Assembly: GCA_947377275.1 (NCBI GenBank)
Contig: CANCFV010000001.1
Coordinates: forward strand, 56,323 to 120,322
DNA length: 64,000 nucleotides
Reading direction: 5' to 3'
Origin: Burkholderiales bacterium
Lineage (GTDB): Bacteria; Pseudomonadota; Gammaproteobacteria; Burkholderiales; Burkholderiaceae_C
This document shows positions 50,923-58,854 of the stretch, piece by piece. The notes beneath the pieces are model-generated. The model saw nothing but the letters and a program-made list of their open reading frames with translations, did not search any database and was not told the origin of the DNA. Position 1 is the first letter of the stretch. Every line of letters starts with the position of its first letter. A program made the position numbers and the translations under genes.

Positions 50923-51762
50923 TCACTTGTTGAGGCGGTTGAGTTGGAAGCGCTTGCTCAAAATCGCGTCCAACCAAGCGTTCGGCAGAGCCCACTTCAA
51001 CAAGGGCAACAGCGTGCTCTTGTGCCCCAAACGAATCACTGCTGGGCGGCGGGGCTGCGCCAAACGCTCGACCAGCTCGCTGGCGAACACGTCTGCAGGC
51101 GTGGCCTGGGCTTGGCTTTCATTTGCGCGAGCCAAAACGCCATCGCGAACAGCCTGGTAAGGCGAGTCTTGGGCCATCGTGACTTGTTCTGCAGCTCGGT
51201 CACCGAAAGAGGAGCGAATGCCACCCGGCTGAACGGTGACCACATCGATGCCCAGCGGACGCAACTCCATGCGCAATGAATCAGAGGCGGCGTTCAGTGC
51301 GGCTTTGCTCGCGCAGTAAGCGCCGGCGAAAGGCGTGGGCATGACACCCGAGACGCTGCTGATGTTCACGATCGTGCCGCTGCCATGCCGCAGCATCATG
51401 GGTACCACCGCCCTCATCAAAGCCATGGGCGCAAAGACATTGACGTCGAACTGCTTTTGCCACTCAGGCGCGGGCAGGTCCAGCAGCGGCCCCATCGCAC
51501 CGTATCCGGCGTTGTTCACCAAGGTGCCAACGTGAAGGCCAATCGACTGCAACTCATCCACCACGCGCTGAATGTCAGCAGCTTGGGTGACATCCAGCGC
51601 CAAGGTGCGAATGCCTTGGCGATCCAGATCTGCCATGGCACTGACTCGGCGCGCCGTGGCGTACACCACGTGGCCCTTGGCGTGAAAGGCCAAGGCCAAG
51701 GCCTTGCCGATGCCTGATCCACAGCCGGTGATCAACACCACTTCATTTGATTTGTTTGACAT
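50923..51762 (-). CDS. short-chain dehydrogenase/reductase
   Basis: A 279-residue classical SDR. Cofactor motif TGCGSGIG at 12-19, NNAG at the fourth strand, catalytic Ser in NISSVSG and YCASK for the Tyr/Lys pair, then PGGIRSSF. An Arg after the second strand (ATARR) favours NADP. The ATG at 51762 lies 4 nt after the stop of the 3-hydroxyacyl-CoA dehydrogenase gene, so the two form an operon. Substrate unknown. Confidence 0.9.
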   Translation of the reverse strand: MSNKSNEVVLITGCGSGIGKALALAFHAKGHVVYATARRVSAMADLDRQGIRTLALDVTQAADIQRVVDELQSIGLHVGTLVNNAGYGAMGPLLDLPAPEWQKQFDVNVFAPMALMRAVVPMMLRHGSGTIVNISSVSGVMPTPFAGAYCASKAALNAASDSLRMELRPLGIDVVTVQPGGIRSSFGDRAAEQVTMAQDSPYQAVRDGVLARANESQAQATPADVFASELVERLAQPRRPAVIRLGHKSTLLPLLKWALPNAWLDAILSKRFQLNRLNK

Positions 51763-51766
51763 GTAT

Positions 51767-52717
51767 TCAGTCCCCTTGCGCCGACGCCTGACGCAAGGCT
51801 TGCATCACGGCGATCTGCTGACGGTCTCGCCGGGTTGCCAGCTCATTGATGGTGCGGGTGCCATAGCCCGCTTCCACACCATCCACAACGGCTTCTTGCG
51901 TGCGCCCTGTCATCAACACTGGACGCAAACGCATGTGCAACCAGAGCAGTTGCAAGCCACCGGCGAACTGCTTCAAGAAGGCTTTGATGCCACCCGAGCC
52001 ACCGCCCAAGTGCGCCGATAAAAAGGGCCCTCCAGTGGCCCAGCGCAAGCCCAATGACGCTTGCACCGCCACGTCCAAGTCTTGCGCCGACACCACACCC
52101 TGACGCACCAGAGAGACGCTCTCCCGAATGACCGCAGCCTGGATGCGGTTGGCCACGAAACCGGGAATCTCCTTGTTCAAAACAACCGCTTGTTTGCCCA
52201 AGGCCTGGTAGAAAGCGCGGGCCCTGGCCACCGCCTCCTGCGCAGTGTGGCGACCTGGCACCACTTCAACCAGAGGGATCAGGTGAGGCGGATTGAACGG
52301 GTGGCCAACCAGCATGCGCTGAGGCGTCTTCATCTTGCGGGCTTGCATGCTCGCCGTGATGCCGGAACTGGACGACAGCAACAGCGCATGGGCCTTGCAA
52401 TGCGCTTCCACCTTGGCCCACAGCGCTTGCTTGAACGCGAGTCGCTCAGGACCACACTCCTGAATCACATCGGCATCGCGCACGGCACGGCTCAAGTCAG
52501 GATCGAAGGTCAAACTGGACACATCAGGGTCGATGGTCAGCCCCATTTGGGCCAAGTGGGGCCGAATGCGGTGAAGCTCCACACGGACGCGCGAGGCGAC
52601 GTCTGGTGCAACGTCGTGCACACACACGCGGTGCCCATGCGCCAGAAACAGCGCGGCCCAAGAGGCGCCGATCAGCCCTCCTCCGATCACGGTCACATCC
52701 AAAATCACTTGTTCCAT
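51767..52717 (-). CDS. 3-hydroxyacyl-CoA dehydrogenase family protein
   Basis: A 316-residue protein with an N-terminal NAD-binding GGGLIG motif (residues 9-14), HDVAPDVASR after the second strand, SSSSGI and the GHPFNPPHLIPLVE signature that holds the catalytic His. NKEIPGFVANRIQ and a C-terminal dehydrogenase domain follow. The length is that of single-function 3-hydroxyacyl-CoA, carnitine or gulonate dehydrogenases, with no fused crotonase. The ATG at 52717 has GGAGG about 10 nt upstream. First gene of the operon with the SDR. The perfect palindrome 123 nt upstream is a likely control site. Confidence 0.88.
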   Translation of the reverse strand: MEQVILDVTVIGGGLIGASWAALFLAHGHRVCVHDVAPDVASRVRVELHRIRPHLAQMGLTIDPDVSSLTFDPDLSRAVRDADVIQECGPERLAFKQALWAKVEAHCKAHALLLSSSSGITASMQARKMKTPQRMLVGHPFNPPHLIPLVEVVPGRHTAQEAVARARAFYQALGKQAVVLNKEIPGFVANRIQAAVIRESVSLVRQGVVSAQDLDVAVQASLGLRWATGGPFLSAHLGGGSGGIKAFLKQFAGGLQLLWLHMRLRPVLMTGRTQEAVVDGVEAGYGTRTINELATRRDRQQIAVMQALRQASAQGD

Positions 52718-52839
52718 TTTTAACTTGACCTCCCATCTGGTGGCTTGCTCAGGCAACATGCCCGAAAGACGCTACTTCGGCACCTTCGTGTCTGACAGTA
52801 GCAGCCCGCATGGTCAAGGCAATCCACAGCAAAAAAACG

Positions 52840-52869
52840 ATTTATCATTACACCAATGTAATGATAAAT
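52840..52869. promoter_or_regulatory. perfect 13-bp inverted repeat, probable repressor operator
   Basis: ATTTATCATTACA at 52840-52852 and its exact reverse complement TGTAATGATAAAT at 52857-52869 are separated by CCAA. Such long AT-rich dyads stand out in this GC-rich DNA and match the size of TetR- or MarR-type operators. It lies 123 nt upstream of the dehydrogenase/SDR operon. No TetR or MarR gene is adjacent, so the regulator would act from elsewhere. No U tract, so it is not a terminator. Confidence 0.75.
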
Positions 52870-53046
52870 TGAGGGCATTCAAGCCCCTTGAACAAAGGTG
52901 CTTGAACCGCGCGCAAAGACCGGCCCGTCAAGGCCCCTCAACTCAAAGGCTTGGACTCATGCCTCCCCGCTGGCCCTTGGTGGTCTCGGCTGGGCAGCGC
53001 CCCAACCATTGGCAGCACAGTGCAGCGTTTACCGGTGCCGCAGAAA

Positions 53047-53090
53047 AGAATAAAAAAACGCAAAACAATGCCCAGCGAGGCTGACGCTGG
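53047..53090 (-). terminator. intrinsic terminator after the tRNA-like element
   Basis: On the minus strand, CCAGCG and CGCTGG form a 6-bp stem with a 7-nt loop, followed by a T-rich run (TTTTG, then seven T). The left arm contains the CCA end of the tRNA-like element, so the two form one transcription end. Confidence 0.6.
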
Positions 53091-53115
53091 TGGGCGGAGC
53101 ACGGCTCGAACGTGC
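53088..53115 (-). other. tRNA-like 3' end (T arm, acceptor strand and CCA)
   Basis: Read on the minus strand: a 5-bp stem GCACG/CGTGC closing the 7-nt loop TTCGAGC, which fits every invariant T-loop position, then TCCGCCC, discriminator A and encoded CCA, and then a terminator. A partly complementary GGGTGGG lies upstream at 53199-53205, which would make a 118-nt RNA; no D arm or normal anticodon arm can be drawn between, so it is not a complete tRNA. It could be a tRNA fragment left at an integration site, a decayed tRNA or a tRNA-mimicking small RNA. Confidence 0.5.
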
Positions 53116-53360
53116 AATCCCAGCGGGGTGAATGCGTGAAGTGGGTCTCTAAGCCCGAAGCCACGAACGCCCAGGATGCACCGGGAACGCCCGACCAACC
53201 CACCCAATCATCAACTCAGACGATGGTCACGTTTGGTCTCACCCACTGCAGGTCCGCAGCTGAGCGGCATCACCACCGAAGCCCCACTCCTGTTTGACTT
53301 CGCACCTTGACAAAGGCTCCTTCAGTCGCAGCAGCACACATTGATGCAACGTTGCAGGCG
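53116..53360. other. non-coding stretch, no gene seen
   Basis: Together with 52718-53047 this makes a roughly 640-nt gap. Apart from the palindrome, the tRNA-like end and its terminator, I find no frame with a start signal or recognisable product. GC-rich hairpins such as CGGG-CGTT-CCCG near 53185 might belong to an RNA that precedes the tRNA-like end. Confidence 0.5.
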
Positions 53361-54290
53361 TCAGCCCAAGGTGCTTGGCATGGTCATGGGCAGAGAGTCC
53401 AGGGTGCCCAACTTGTCGACCACCATGTCGATGAACGCTGACACCGCGCTTGGCAGGTGGCGACGGCTGGCGTAGACCAGGTGGACGCCGTGTCCTTGGC
53501 GATGGAACTGCTCCAGCAACGGTACGAGCAATCCGGCGCGCAGCTCACGGCTCGTCATCGACGAAGGCAACAGCGCAATGCCAAGACCAGCCAATGCCGC
53601 CTTGCGCAAGACCTGTGCGGTGTTGCCACTCAATCGGCCCGCCACTTGAATCTCGGCGTCTGCACCATGTGGCCCTGACAAGCGCCAGGTCGCTCGTCCG
53701 CTTGGGTGCGCGAAAGCCAAGCAGTCGTGGGTGTGCAGATCCTGCAATGTCTGAGGTGCGCCACGCGCCGCGATGTACGCAGGGCTGGCCACCAGCACGT
53801 CCTTGCCAGCTTCCAGCGCCTTGCGCGCAAATAGGCTCGAATCCTCCAGAATGCCGCCGCGGATGGCCACGTCGATGCGCTCTGCAATCAAGTCAGACCG
53901 TGCATCGCTCAGAACGAATTCCACGCGCACGAGCGGGTGAGCGTCCAAAAATTCTGCCAGCCAGTCCATCAGGAAAAAATCGAAGAAGTCGGCCGGGGCC
54001 GCCACGCGCACCAGTCCGCTGGGGGCCTGCTGGCTTGTCATCAAGGCCTGGCCCGCGTCGACCAGCCCATCCACCGCGCTGGCGCAACGGTCGTGAAAGT
54101 CCTGCCCCGCACTGGTCAGCGACAGCTTGCGGGTGGAACGCTGCATCAAGCGCGTGCCCAGCTGGGCCTCCAACTGTGCAATGCGCCGGCTCAAGGTATT
54201 GGGTGGCACGCCCAGGCGCCGTGAGGCTTCAGCAAAGCTCCCGCAGCGCACCACCTGCACAAACAAGGCCACGTCATTGAGGTCAAGCAT
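53361..54290 (-). CDS. LysR family transcriptional regulator
   Basis: A 309-residue LysR regulator of the large group that opens LDLNDVALFVQVVRCGSFAEA. The helix-turn-helix has PPNTLSRRIAQLEAQLGTRL, and the effector domain starts LVRVAAPADFFDFF. ATG at 54290. It is divergent from the pirin gene across 109 nt, so it probably controls the pirin, reductase and former SDR genes. Effector unknown. Confidence 0.92.
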   Translation of the reverse strand: MLDLNDVALFVQVVRCGSFAEASRRLGVPPNTLSRRIAQLEAQLGTRLMQRSTRKLSLTSAGQDFHDRCASAVDGLVDAGQALMTSQQAPSGLVRVAAPADFFDFFLMDWLAEFLDAHPLVRVEFVLSDARSDLIAERIDVAIRGGILEDSSLFARKALEAGKDVLVASPAYIAARGAPQTLQDLHTHDCLAFAHPSGRATWRLSGPHGADAEIQVAGRLSGNTAQVLRKAALAGLGIALLPSSMTSRELRAGLLVPLLEQFHRQGHGVHLVYASRRHLPSAVSAFIDMVVDKLGTLDSLPMTMPSTLG

Positions 54291-54399
54291 GGGCAATTGC
54301 TTTCAAACTCGGATGAGTTAAATACGATTTGACCGCCTATTCAATCAATCAAGTGAATCATATGCTTTAGACATCGGATCAACGCAACCCGTCAACGCC

Positions 54400-55260
54400 A
54401 TGTCCACCACATCCAAAGCCCCGTCCGTCAAGGCCGCCCTGGCACCTCGTGCCATCGTGCACCGCACCCGAGGCCAAACCCATGGGCCGATCACGCGGCT
54501 GATGAGCCCAGGCGACCTGGGGCAGGTGCTCAAGCCCTTCATCTTTTTGGACCTGGTGAACTTTGATTCGGCATCAGGGCCGACCCGCTTTGGCATGCAC
54601 CCGCACTCGGGCATTGCCACCCTGACCTTCATGTTGCAAGGCGACGTGCGCTACGAAGACACCACCGGCCAAGCCGGGGTTTTGCCGGCGGGCGGCGTGG
54701 AATGGATGCAGGCCGGTGCTGGCGTTTGGCACACGGGCGAGCCTGTGGGCAGCCAGCCGGGACGCGGCTTTCAACTCTGGGTGGCCCTGCCGGCCACAAC
54801 GGAGAACGCCCCGGCCCACAGCCAATACCTGGCTCCGGCGCAGGTGCCGCAAGCTGGCCCGGCGCGTGTGCTGCTGGGCCACTATGGCAGGGAACAAAGC
54901 GTCGTGGCCGCACCCTCTGCCATGACCTACCTGGCCATTCACCTGCGCGCCGGCGAGCGCTGGCGCTACACCCCGCCGGCGGGGCACACCGTGGCCTGGG
55001 TGGCCGTGGCCAATGGGGAGCTGGACGCTGGCGCATCCGTAGGCGCCGGCGAGTTGGTCACCTTTGCGGCTTCTGAAGCAGACATTGACTTCGTAGCGGG
55101 CACCGACACCCGTTTTGTACTGGGTTCAGCTGCGCCCCACCCACACGACTTGGTGATGGGCCGGTATTCGGTGCACACGAGCCGAGCCGCCTTGATCAAA
55201 GGCGAAGCCGAGATCGAACGCATTGGCCAGCAGTTGCAGCAGACCGGCGCCCGCATTTAG
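54400..55260 (+). CDS. pirin family protein
   Basis: A 286-residue bicupin of the pirin family. The N-terminal cupin has the metal-binding set HPHSG (two His), a third His in WHTG and a Glu in VEWMQAG, so a metal-dependent dioxygenase or redox-sensing role as in quercetinase-like pirins is possible. The C-terminal pirin domain ends near RYSVHTSRAAL. Divergent from a LysR regulator; followed on the same strand by an F420-reductase-like gene after 137 nt. Confidence 0.93.
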   Translation: MSTTSKAPSVKAALAPRAIVHRTRGQTHGPITRLMSPGDLGQVLKPFIFLDLVNFDSASGPTRFGMHPHSGIATLTFMLQGDVRYEDTTGQAGVLPAGGVEWMQAGAGVWHTGEPVGSQPGRGFQLWVALPATTENAPAHSQYLAPAQVPQAGPARVLLGHYGREQSVVAAPSAMTYLAIHLRAGERWRYTPPAGHTVAWVAVANGELDAGASVGAGELVTFAASEADIDFVAGTDTRFVLGSAAPHPHDLVMGRYSVHTSRAALIKGEAEIERIGQQLQQTGARI

Positions 55261-55397
55261 CGCCCAGTCAGCGCCCTGATACAGCCGCCCAAGCGGCCCT
55301 CACGACACTTTGAACACGAGTTGATCCCATCGGCACCGGGGGCGCTGATGGGGTCTGGTTGAACACGCCCTCAAACCAAGCAATGAAGGAAAAAGCA

Positions 55398-56042
55398 ATG
55401 ACCATCGGCATCATCGGCTCTGGCGCCTTGGGCACCAACGTGGCCCGCGCCCTCGCGCTCAAAGGCATCTCCGCCACCATCGCCAACCGCCGTGGCCCGG
55501 CATCTTTGGCCCCACTGGTGGCCGAGCTGGGTTCGTCCATCCGGGCCGGCACTGTGGCAGAGGCAGCAGCTGCTGACATCGTACTGGTGGCCGTGCGCTG
55601 GACGGACTTGGGCAGCGCACTCAGCACCTTGCCTGCCTGGAACGGTCGCATCGTCATTGATGGCACCAACCCGGTCGAGTTCCTCGATCCCAACTCGTCC
55701 GACGCCAAGGACCCGAGCAACCCGCTGGCCGCCTATGGCATCAAGGCCATTGACTTGGGCGGTCGCTCGTCGAGCGAAGTCTTCAGTACCTTCGTGCCCG
55801 ACGCCCGCGTCGTGAAGGCCTTCAACCACCTGGACGTGAGCGTGTTGGCCCAGCCTGAAGCATCGGGTGGTCAGCGGGTGCAGTTTTATGCGGGTGACGA
55901 TGCACAGGCCAAGCAGGCCGTGCGTCATCTGCTGGAGGCCATCGGTTACTTCCCAGTGGACTTGGGCTCGCTGACCTTGGGCGGGCGCCTGTCGGAGCTG
56001 CCCTTCGGCGCCTTGTCGGCCACGAACTTCATCAAGATCTGA
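55398..56042 (+). CDS. NADPH:F420 oxidoreductase-like NADP-binding protein
   Basis: A 214-residue single Rossmann-domain protein of the F420-dependent NADP reductase-like family. It begins IGIIGSGALGTNVARALALKG with the NADP-type ANRRG after the second strand, and has VRWTDLGSAL, IDGTNP and KAFNHLD. In betaproteobacteria such proteins are usually called NADPH-dependent F420 reductase, although F420 may not be the true substrate there. ATG at 55398 with GAAGGA 8 nt upstream; an in-frame ATG at 55383 is possible. Followed 13 nt later by the SDR pseudogene. Confidence 0.88.
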   Translation: MTIGIIGSGALGTNVARALALKGISATIANRRGPASLAPLVAELGSSIRAGTVAEAAAADIVLVAVRWTDLGSALSTLPAWNGRIVIDGTNPVEFLDPNSSDAKDPSNPLAAYGIKAIDLGGRSSSEVFSTFVPDARVVKAFNHLDVSVLAQPEASGGQRVQFYAGDDAQAKQAVRHLLEAIGYFPVDLGSLTLGGRLSELPFGALSATNFIKI

Positions 56043-56055
56043 CAAGGCCCAGCCA

Positions 56056-56656
56056 ATGACGACGAACAGACTTGCGCTGGTGACCGGCGGCGGCCGGGGC
56101 TTGGGGCGCAGCAGCGCGTTGGAGCTGGCGTGGACGTGGTGATCACCTACCGAAGCCAGGCTGCAGCGGCCGAGGACACCGCGCGCGAAATCGAGCAGCT
56201 AGGCCGCCAAACAGCGGTTCTGCAACGTTTGACCAACTGATGAACGTGCACCTCAAAGGCGTGTTCTTTCTAACGCAGGCCTTGCTTCCGGTCATGGCCG
56301 ATGGCGGGCGCATCGTGAACGTGTCCAGCGGCCTGACGCGTTTCTCGCTGACTGGCTATGCCGCGTACGCCATGATGAAAGGCGGCATTGAGGTCTTCAC
56401 CCGTTACCTGGCCAAAGAGCTCGGGGCGCGCGGCATCGCCGTTAACACGATTGCCCCGGGCGCCATCGAAACCGACTTCGGCGGCGGTGTGGTGCGCGAT
56501 AACACCGACCTCAACCAGATGATCGCCTCTCAGACCGCGCTCGGCCGCGCAGGGGTCGCTGACGACATCGGGCCGGCCGTCGCCGCGCTGCTTGCCGACA
56601 GCAACCGTTGGGTGAATGGGCAGCGCATCGAAGCCTCCGGCGGCATGTTCCTGTGA
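56056..56656 (+). pseudogene. short-chain dehydrogenase/reductase, frameshifted and internally deleted
   Basis: Starts normally at ATG 56056 with LALVTGGGRGLG, but the frame shifts after LELA and hits a stop. A second frame continues the same protein (GVDVVITYRSQAAAAEDTAREIE) to another stop. The third frame resumes at about 56225 with MNVHLKGVFFLTQ, NVSSG, YAAYAMMKGG and IAPGAIETDF to the natural end at 56656. The part carrying the NNAG strand and neighbourhood is missing. Both cofactor fold and continuity are lost, so it should be inactive. The intact remnant frame 56240-56656 keeps the Ser and Tyr/Lys motifs. Confidence 0.9.
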
Positions 56657-56765
56657 CAGCCCGCCACCGCTGAAAAACACACCTCAAGCAAAGCGCACTG
56701 GCTTGGAAAACATCCTGCCCATTGCCGGCCGTACCTTCCGATCGACCGACAGCGATCCTGCAAAT

Positions 56766-57482
56766 TTACGCTGAGCCAGGGCGCTTTGCCATGAAGGCAA
56801 TCGATGCATCAAGGATGCGCTTGACCGTGATGAAATCTTCCTCAGTGCGGGGGGCGTATATGAATGTGTACGTGCTTGGCAAGCGATTCATGAATCCGGC
56901 CAAAGAATGCAGCTCGCCCCATTCGTGGGTCAGCACTTGCTTGGCATCGCTTGGGCTCAGAACCATGTGCATCGATCCGTCCGACGGATGTATGTGCGCT
57001 ATTTCGCCATGGGAGATCAATGCGAACACATGACCACACCTGGGGTCGTGCAAGGTGATGGCCGCGTGATGCGCCTCAAAAAAGCTCTGTTTGTAATGCA
57101 CAGTTTCGCGGTTGGCCTCGACCCTCTCATCGAAAAGTGATTGCAAGCGTTTGAGGTTTTCTTGGCTGATGGTCTCGCTGAGTTGTCGGTGCGGAATCGG
57201 GTGTGGCGCAACACGGGGTCGCATGCCTTGCCGTCTGACGACGGCGCCCAAATAGCTGCGCTCTCCTGTGGCGCTGAGCGCTGAATCTAAGTGTTTTGGA
57301 TTTCGGCCATCTCGCTTCAACAACCTGAGCCCTGACATCGAAAGCCAGCCGATCAGTGAATGAGGCAGGCCGCCAGGTCCGAGTGCCTTCCAGCGCGCAT
57401 AGTCTCGGATTGCCCAATACAGTGCCGCGCTGAAAAAGATGAAGCACAAACTCAAAGTCAGCAGATTCATGGTCATGTTCAA
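56766..57482 (-). CDS. DUF5519 (luciferase-domain) family protein
   Basis: A 238-residue protein with one N-terminal membrane anchor (residues 5-25) and a C-terminal domain matching DUF5519: HIHPSDGSMHMVLSPSDAKQ, then EWGELHSLAG and YTFIYAPRTEEDF. The name 'luciferase domain' comes from similarity to a fungal or regulatory annotation, not a shown activity. Function unknown. ATG 57482, with in-frame ATGs at 57476 and 57470 close by. It may belong with the lipid-related genes upstream on the same strand. Confidence 0.75.
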   Translation of the reverse strand: MNMTMNLLTLSLCFIFFSAALYWAIRDYARWKALGPGGLPHSLIGWLSMSGLRLLKRDGRNPKHLDSALSATGERSYLGAVVRRQGMRPRVAPHPIPHRQLSETISQENLKRLQSLFDERVEANRETVHYKQSFFEAHHAAITLHDPRCGHVFALISHGEIAHIHPSDGSMHMVLSPSDAKQVLTHEWGELHSLAGFMNRLPSTYTFIYAPRTEEDFITVKRILDASIAFMAKRPGSA

Positions 57483-57693
57483 TGTGCTTCACTCGATGTC
57501 GTGTGTGATCTCGCGGATGTCTTCGATGAGAAGACAGAGGTGGTCTGCAGGTTGAAGCCATCGCCCCTTCCCCATACCGCAGATCGACTCGCCCGGGTAG
57601 AGCCTCTCACCGCGAGATCAGTGAGACAGCACTTGGCCCATCGAATAGCGTCTACCTGCCGCGCTTGTTTGAGATATTTTGCGCCCATTGATT

Positions 57694-58074
57694 TCAACGC
57701 TCGCCTTCGACCATTTTGGTCGACAACATGGGCTGCCCAGTGTGAGCCCGCTCCAATCCCGAGAGGGCCATGCGCACGGACGCGTTGGTGACCAGGAACG
57801 TTTCCAGAGCGGGAATGGCGTCAAAGGCAAAGTGCTTACCGACGACCAAAGGAAAGTGGTGTTGCCGCGAGGCTTTTTCGACGCACCGATTCATCAGTTG
57901 AACCAATGCAGTCACCGTGATCTGCGGCGTGGCATCGGTGCAGATTGAATCCGCGATGCCGGTCTCCTAGAAGAGCGGGGCGATGTCAAATCCACACGCC
58001 ACGGCAGCTTTGATCCATGACGTGGGCGAGGCGATGCGCACGCGCTGTTGCGACCCGATGGCGTGAGCAAGCAT
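57694..58074 (-). pseudogene. AraC family regulator remnant (N-terminal sensing domain only)
   Basis: From ATG 58074 the frame reads like the N-terminal ligand-binding domain of an AraC regulator of the arabinose-binding-like type (SPTSWIKAAVACGFDIAPLF). It meets an in-frame TAG at 57967-57969. The same frame then continues, recognisably in register (TALVQLMNRCVEKASRQHHF, then IPALETFLVTNASVR), to a stop at 57694. No AraC DNA-binding helix-turn-helix is found in the remaining 211 nt before the DUF5519 gene. So both a nonsense change and loss of the C-terminal half are seen. Confidence 0.65.
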
Positions 58075-58083
58075 GTTGATGTC

Positions 58084-58854
58084 TCAGTGATCGATTGAGT
58101 TGGGCAGGGCTCTCACTCCAATGGACAGTCCCCGGTCAGATGCCTTGGGATATGGCCGTTGAATCCGCAATGCCTGCGCGACAAGGATTGCCCACAAAAC
58201 GTAGGCCAAGCGCCCTGGGTGAAAACCGTCGGATGCCATGTATTGTGAATCGAGCGGGAAATCAACCTTGACCAAGGTCGCATGCACGTCCCGAGATGAC
58301 CACTCACTCAAACGTGCATTGAATTTTTTCGCACCGCGCCCCAGGTACCAGCGCAGTGGCTGCGGCAGTGCGGGAAAGCGGTGCATGGGTGGAATGCTGC
58401 TGAAGAACACTTGGCAAACGCCAAATCTTTGTGTCAGCAAAGCCCGCAAGCGATGCAGTTGCTCTGCCCAATCGCGCTCAGGTACGCCCTTGGTCACATC
58501 GTTAACGCCAATGGACACCACTGCGACATCGAATACCTCGGTGTCACAGGCATGCAGCAGGGCCATGAGCGATTCAGTGGTCGCGCCGCTTTTTGCGATC
58601 AACCGCCAATGGACCTCGTGCCGAGAAGCCAAGGCTTCGATCAACTGACCTGACAGCGCATCTTTTTGCCAGTCAACGCCGACACCGGCAGCTGCCGAGT
58701 CACCCGTGATCAACAGCCTCAAAACCGGGCCGTTGCCCCGTACGCCATTGCGAGCGCCGTTTGCTTCCGGCAGCTTGGGCGTTGTCCTCCTGACATGCAT
58801 GCCTTGCAGCAAAAGGATCGGTCCCAAAAAAGCCAGCGTCAGGAAATTCCTCAT
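58084..58854 (-). CDS. SGNH/GDSL hydrolase
   Basis: A 256-residue esterase/lipase-like protein with an N-terminal membrane anchor or signal (residues 3-19). Block I GDS at 51-53 with nucleophile S53; block III GVND at 116-119; block V DGFH with D209 and H212 completes the triad. Probably extracytoplasmic. Its ATG shares one base with the stop of the upstream oxidoreductase gene (TGATG), so translation is coupled. Substrate probably an acyl ester, by family and context. Confidence 0.88.
   Translation of the reverse strand: MRNFLTLAFLGPILLLQGMHVRRTTPKLPEANGARNGVRGNGPVLRLLITGDSAAAGVGVDWQKDALSGQLIEALASRHEVHWRLIAKSGATTESLMALLHACDTEVFDVAVVSIGVNDVTKGVPERDWAEQLHRLRALLTQRFGVCQVFFSSIPPMHRFPALPQPLRWYLGRGAKKFNARLSEWSSRDVHATLVKVDFPLDSQYMASDGFHPGRLAYVLWAILVAQALRIQRPYPKASDRGLSIGVRALPNSIDH

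Noticed and set aside
53088..53205. A complete tRNA gene
   Set aside because: The 3' end is tRNA-like, but the span is 118 nt and no D arm or anticodon arm can be paired.
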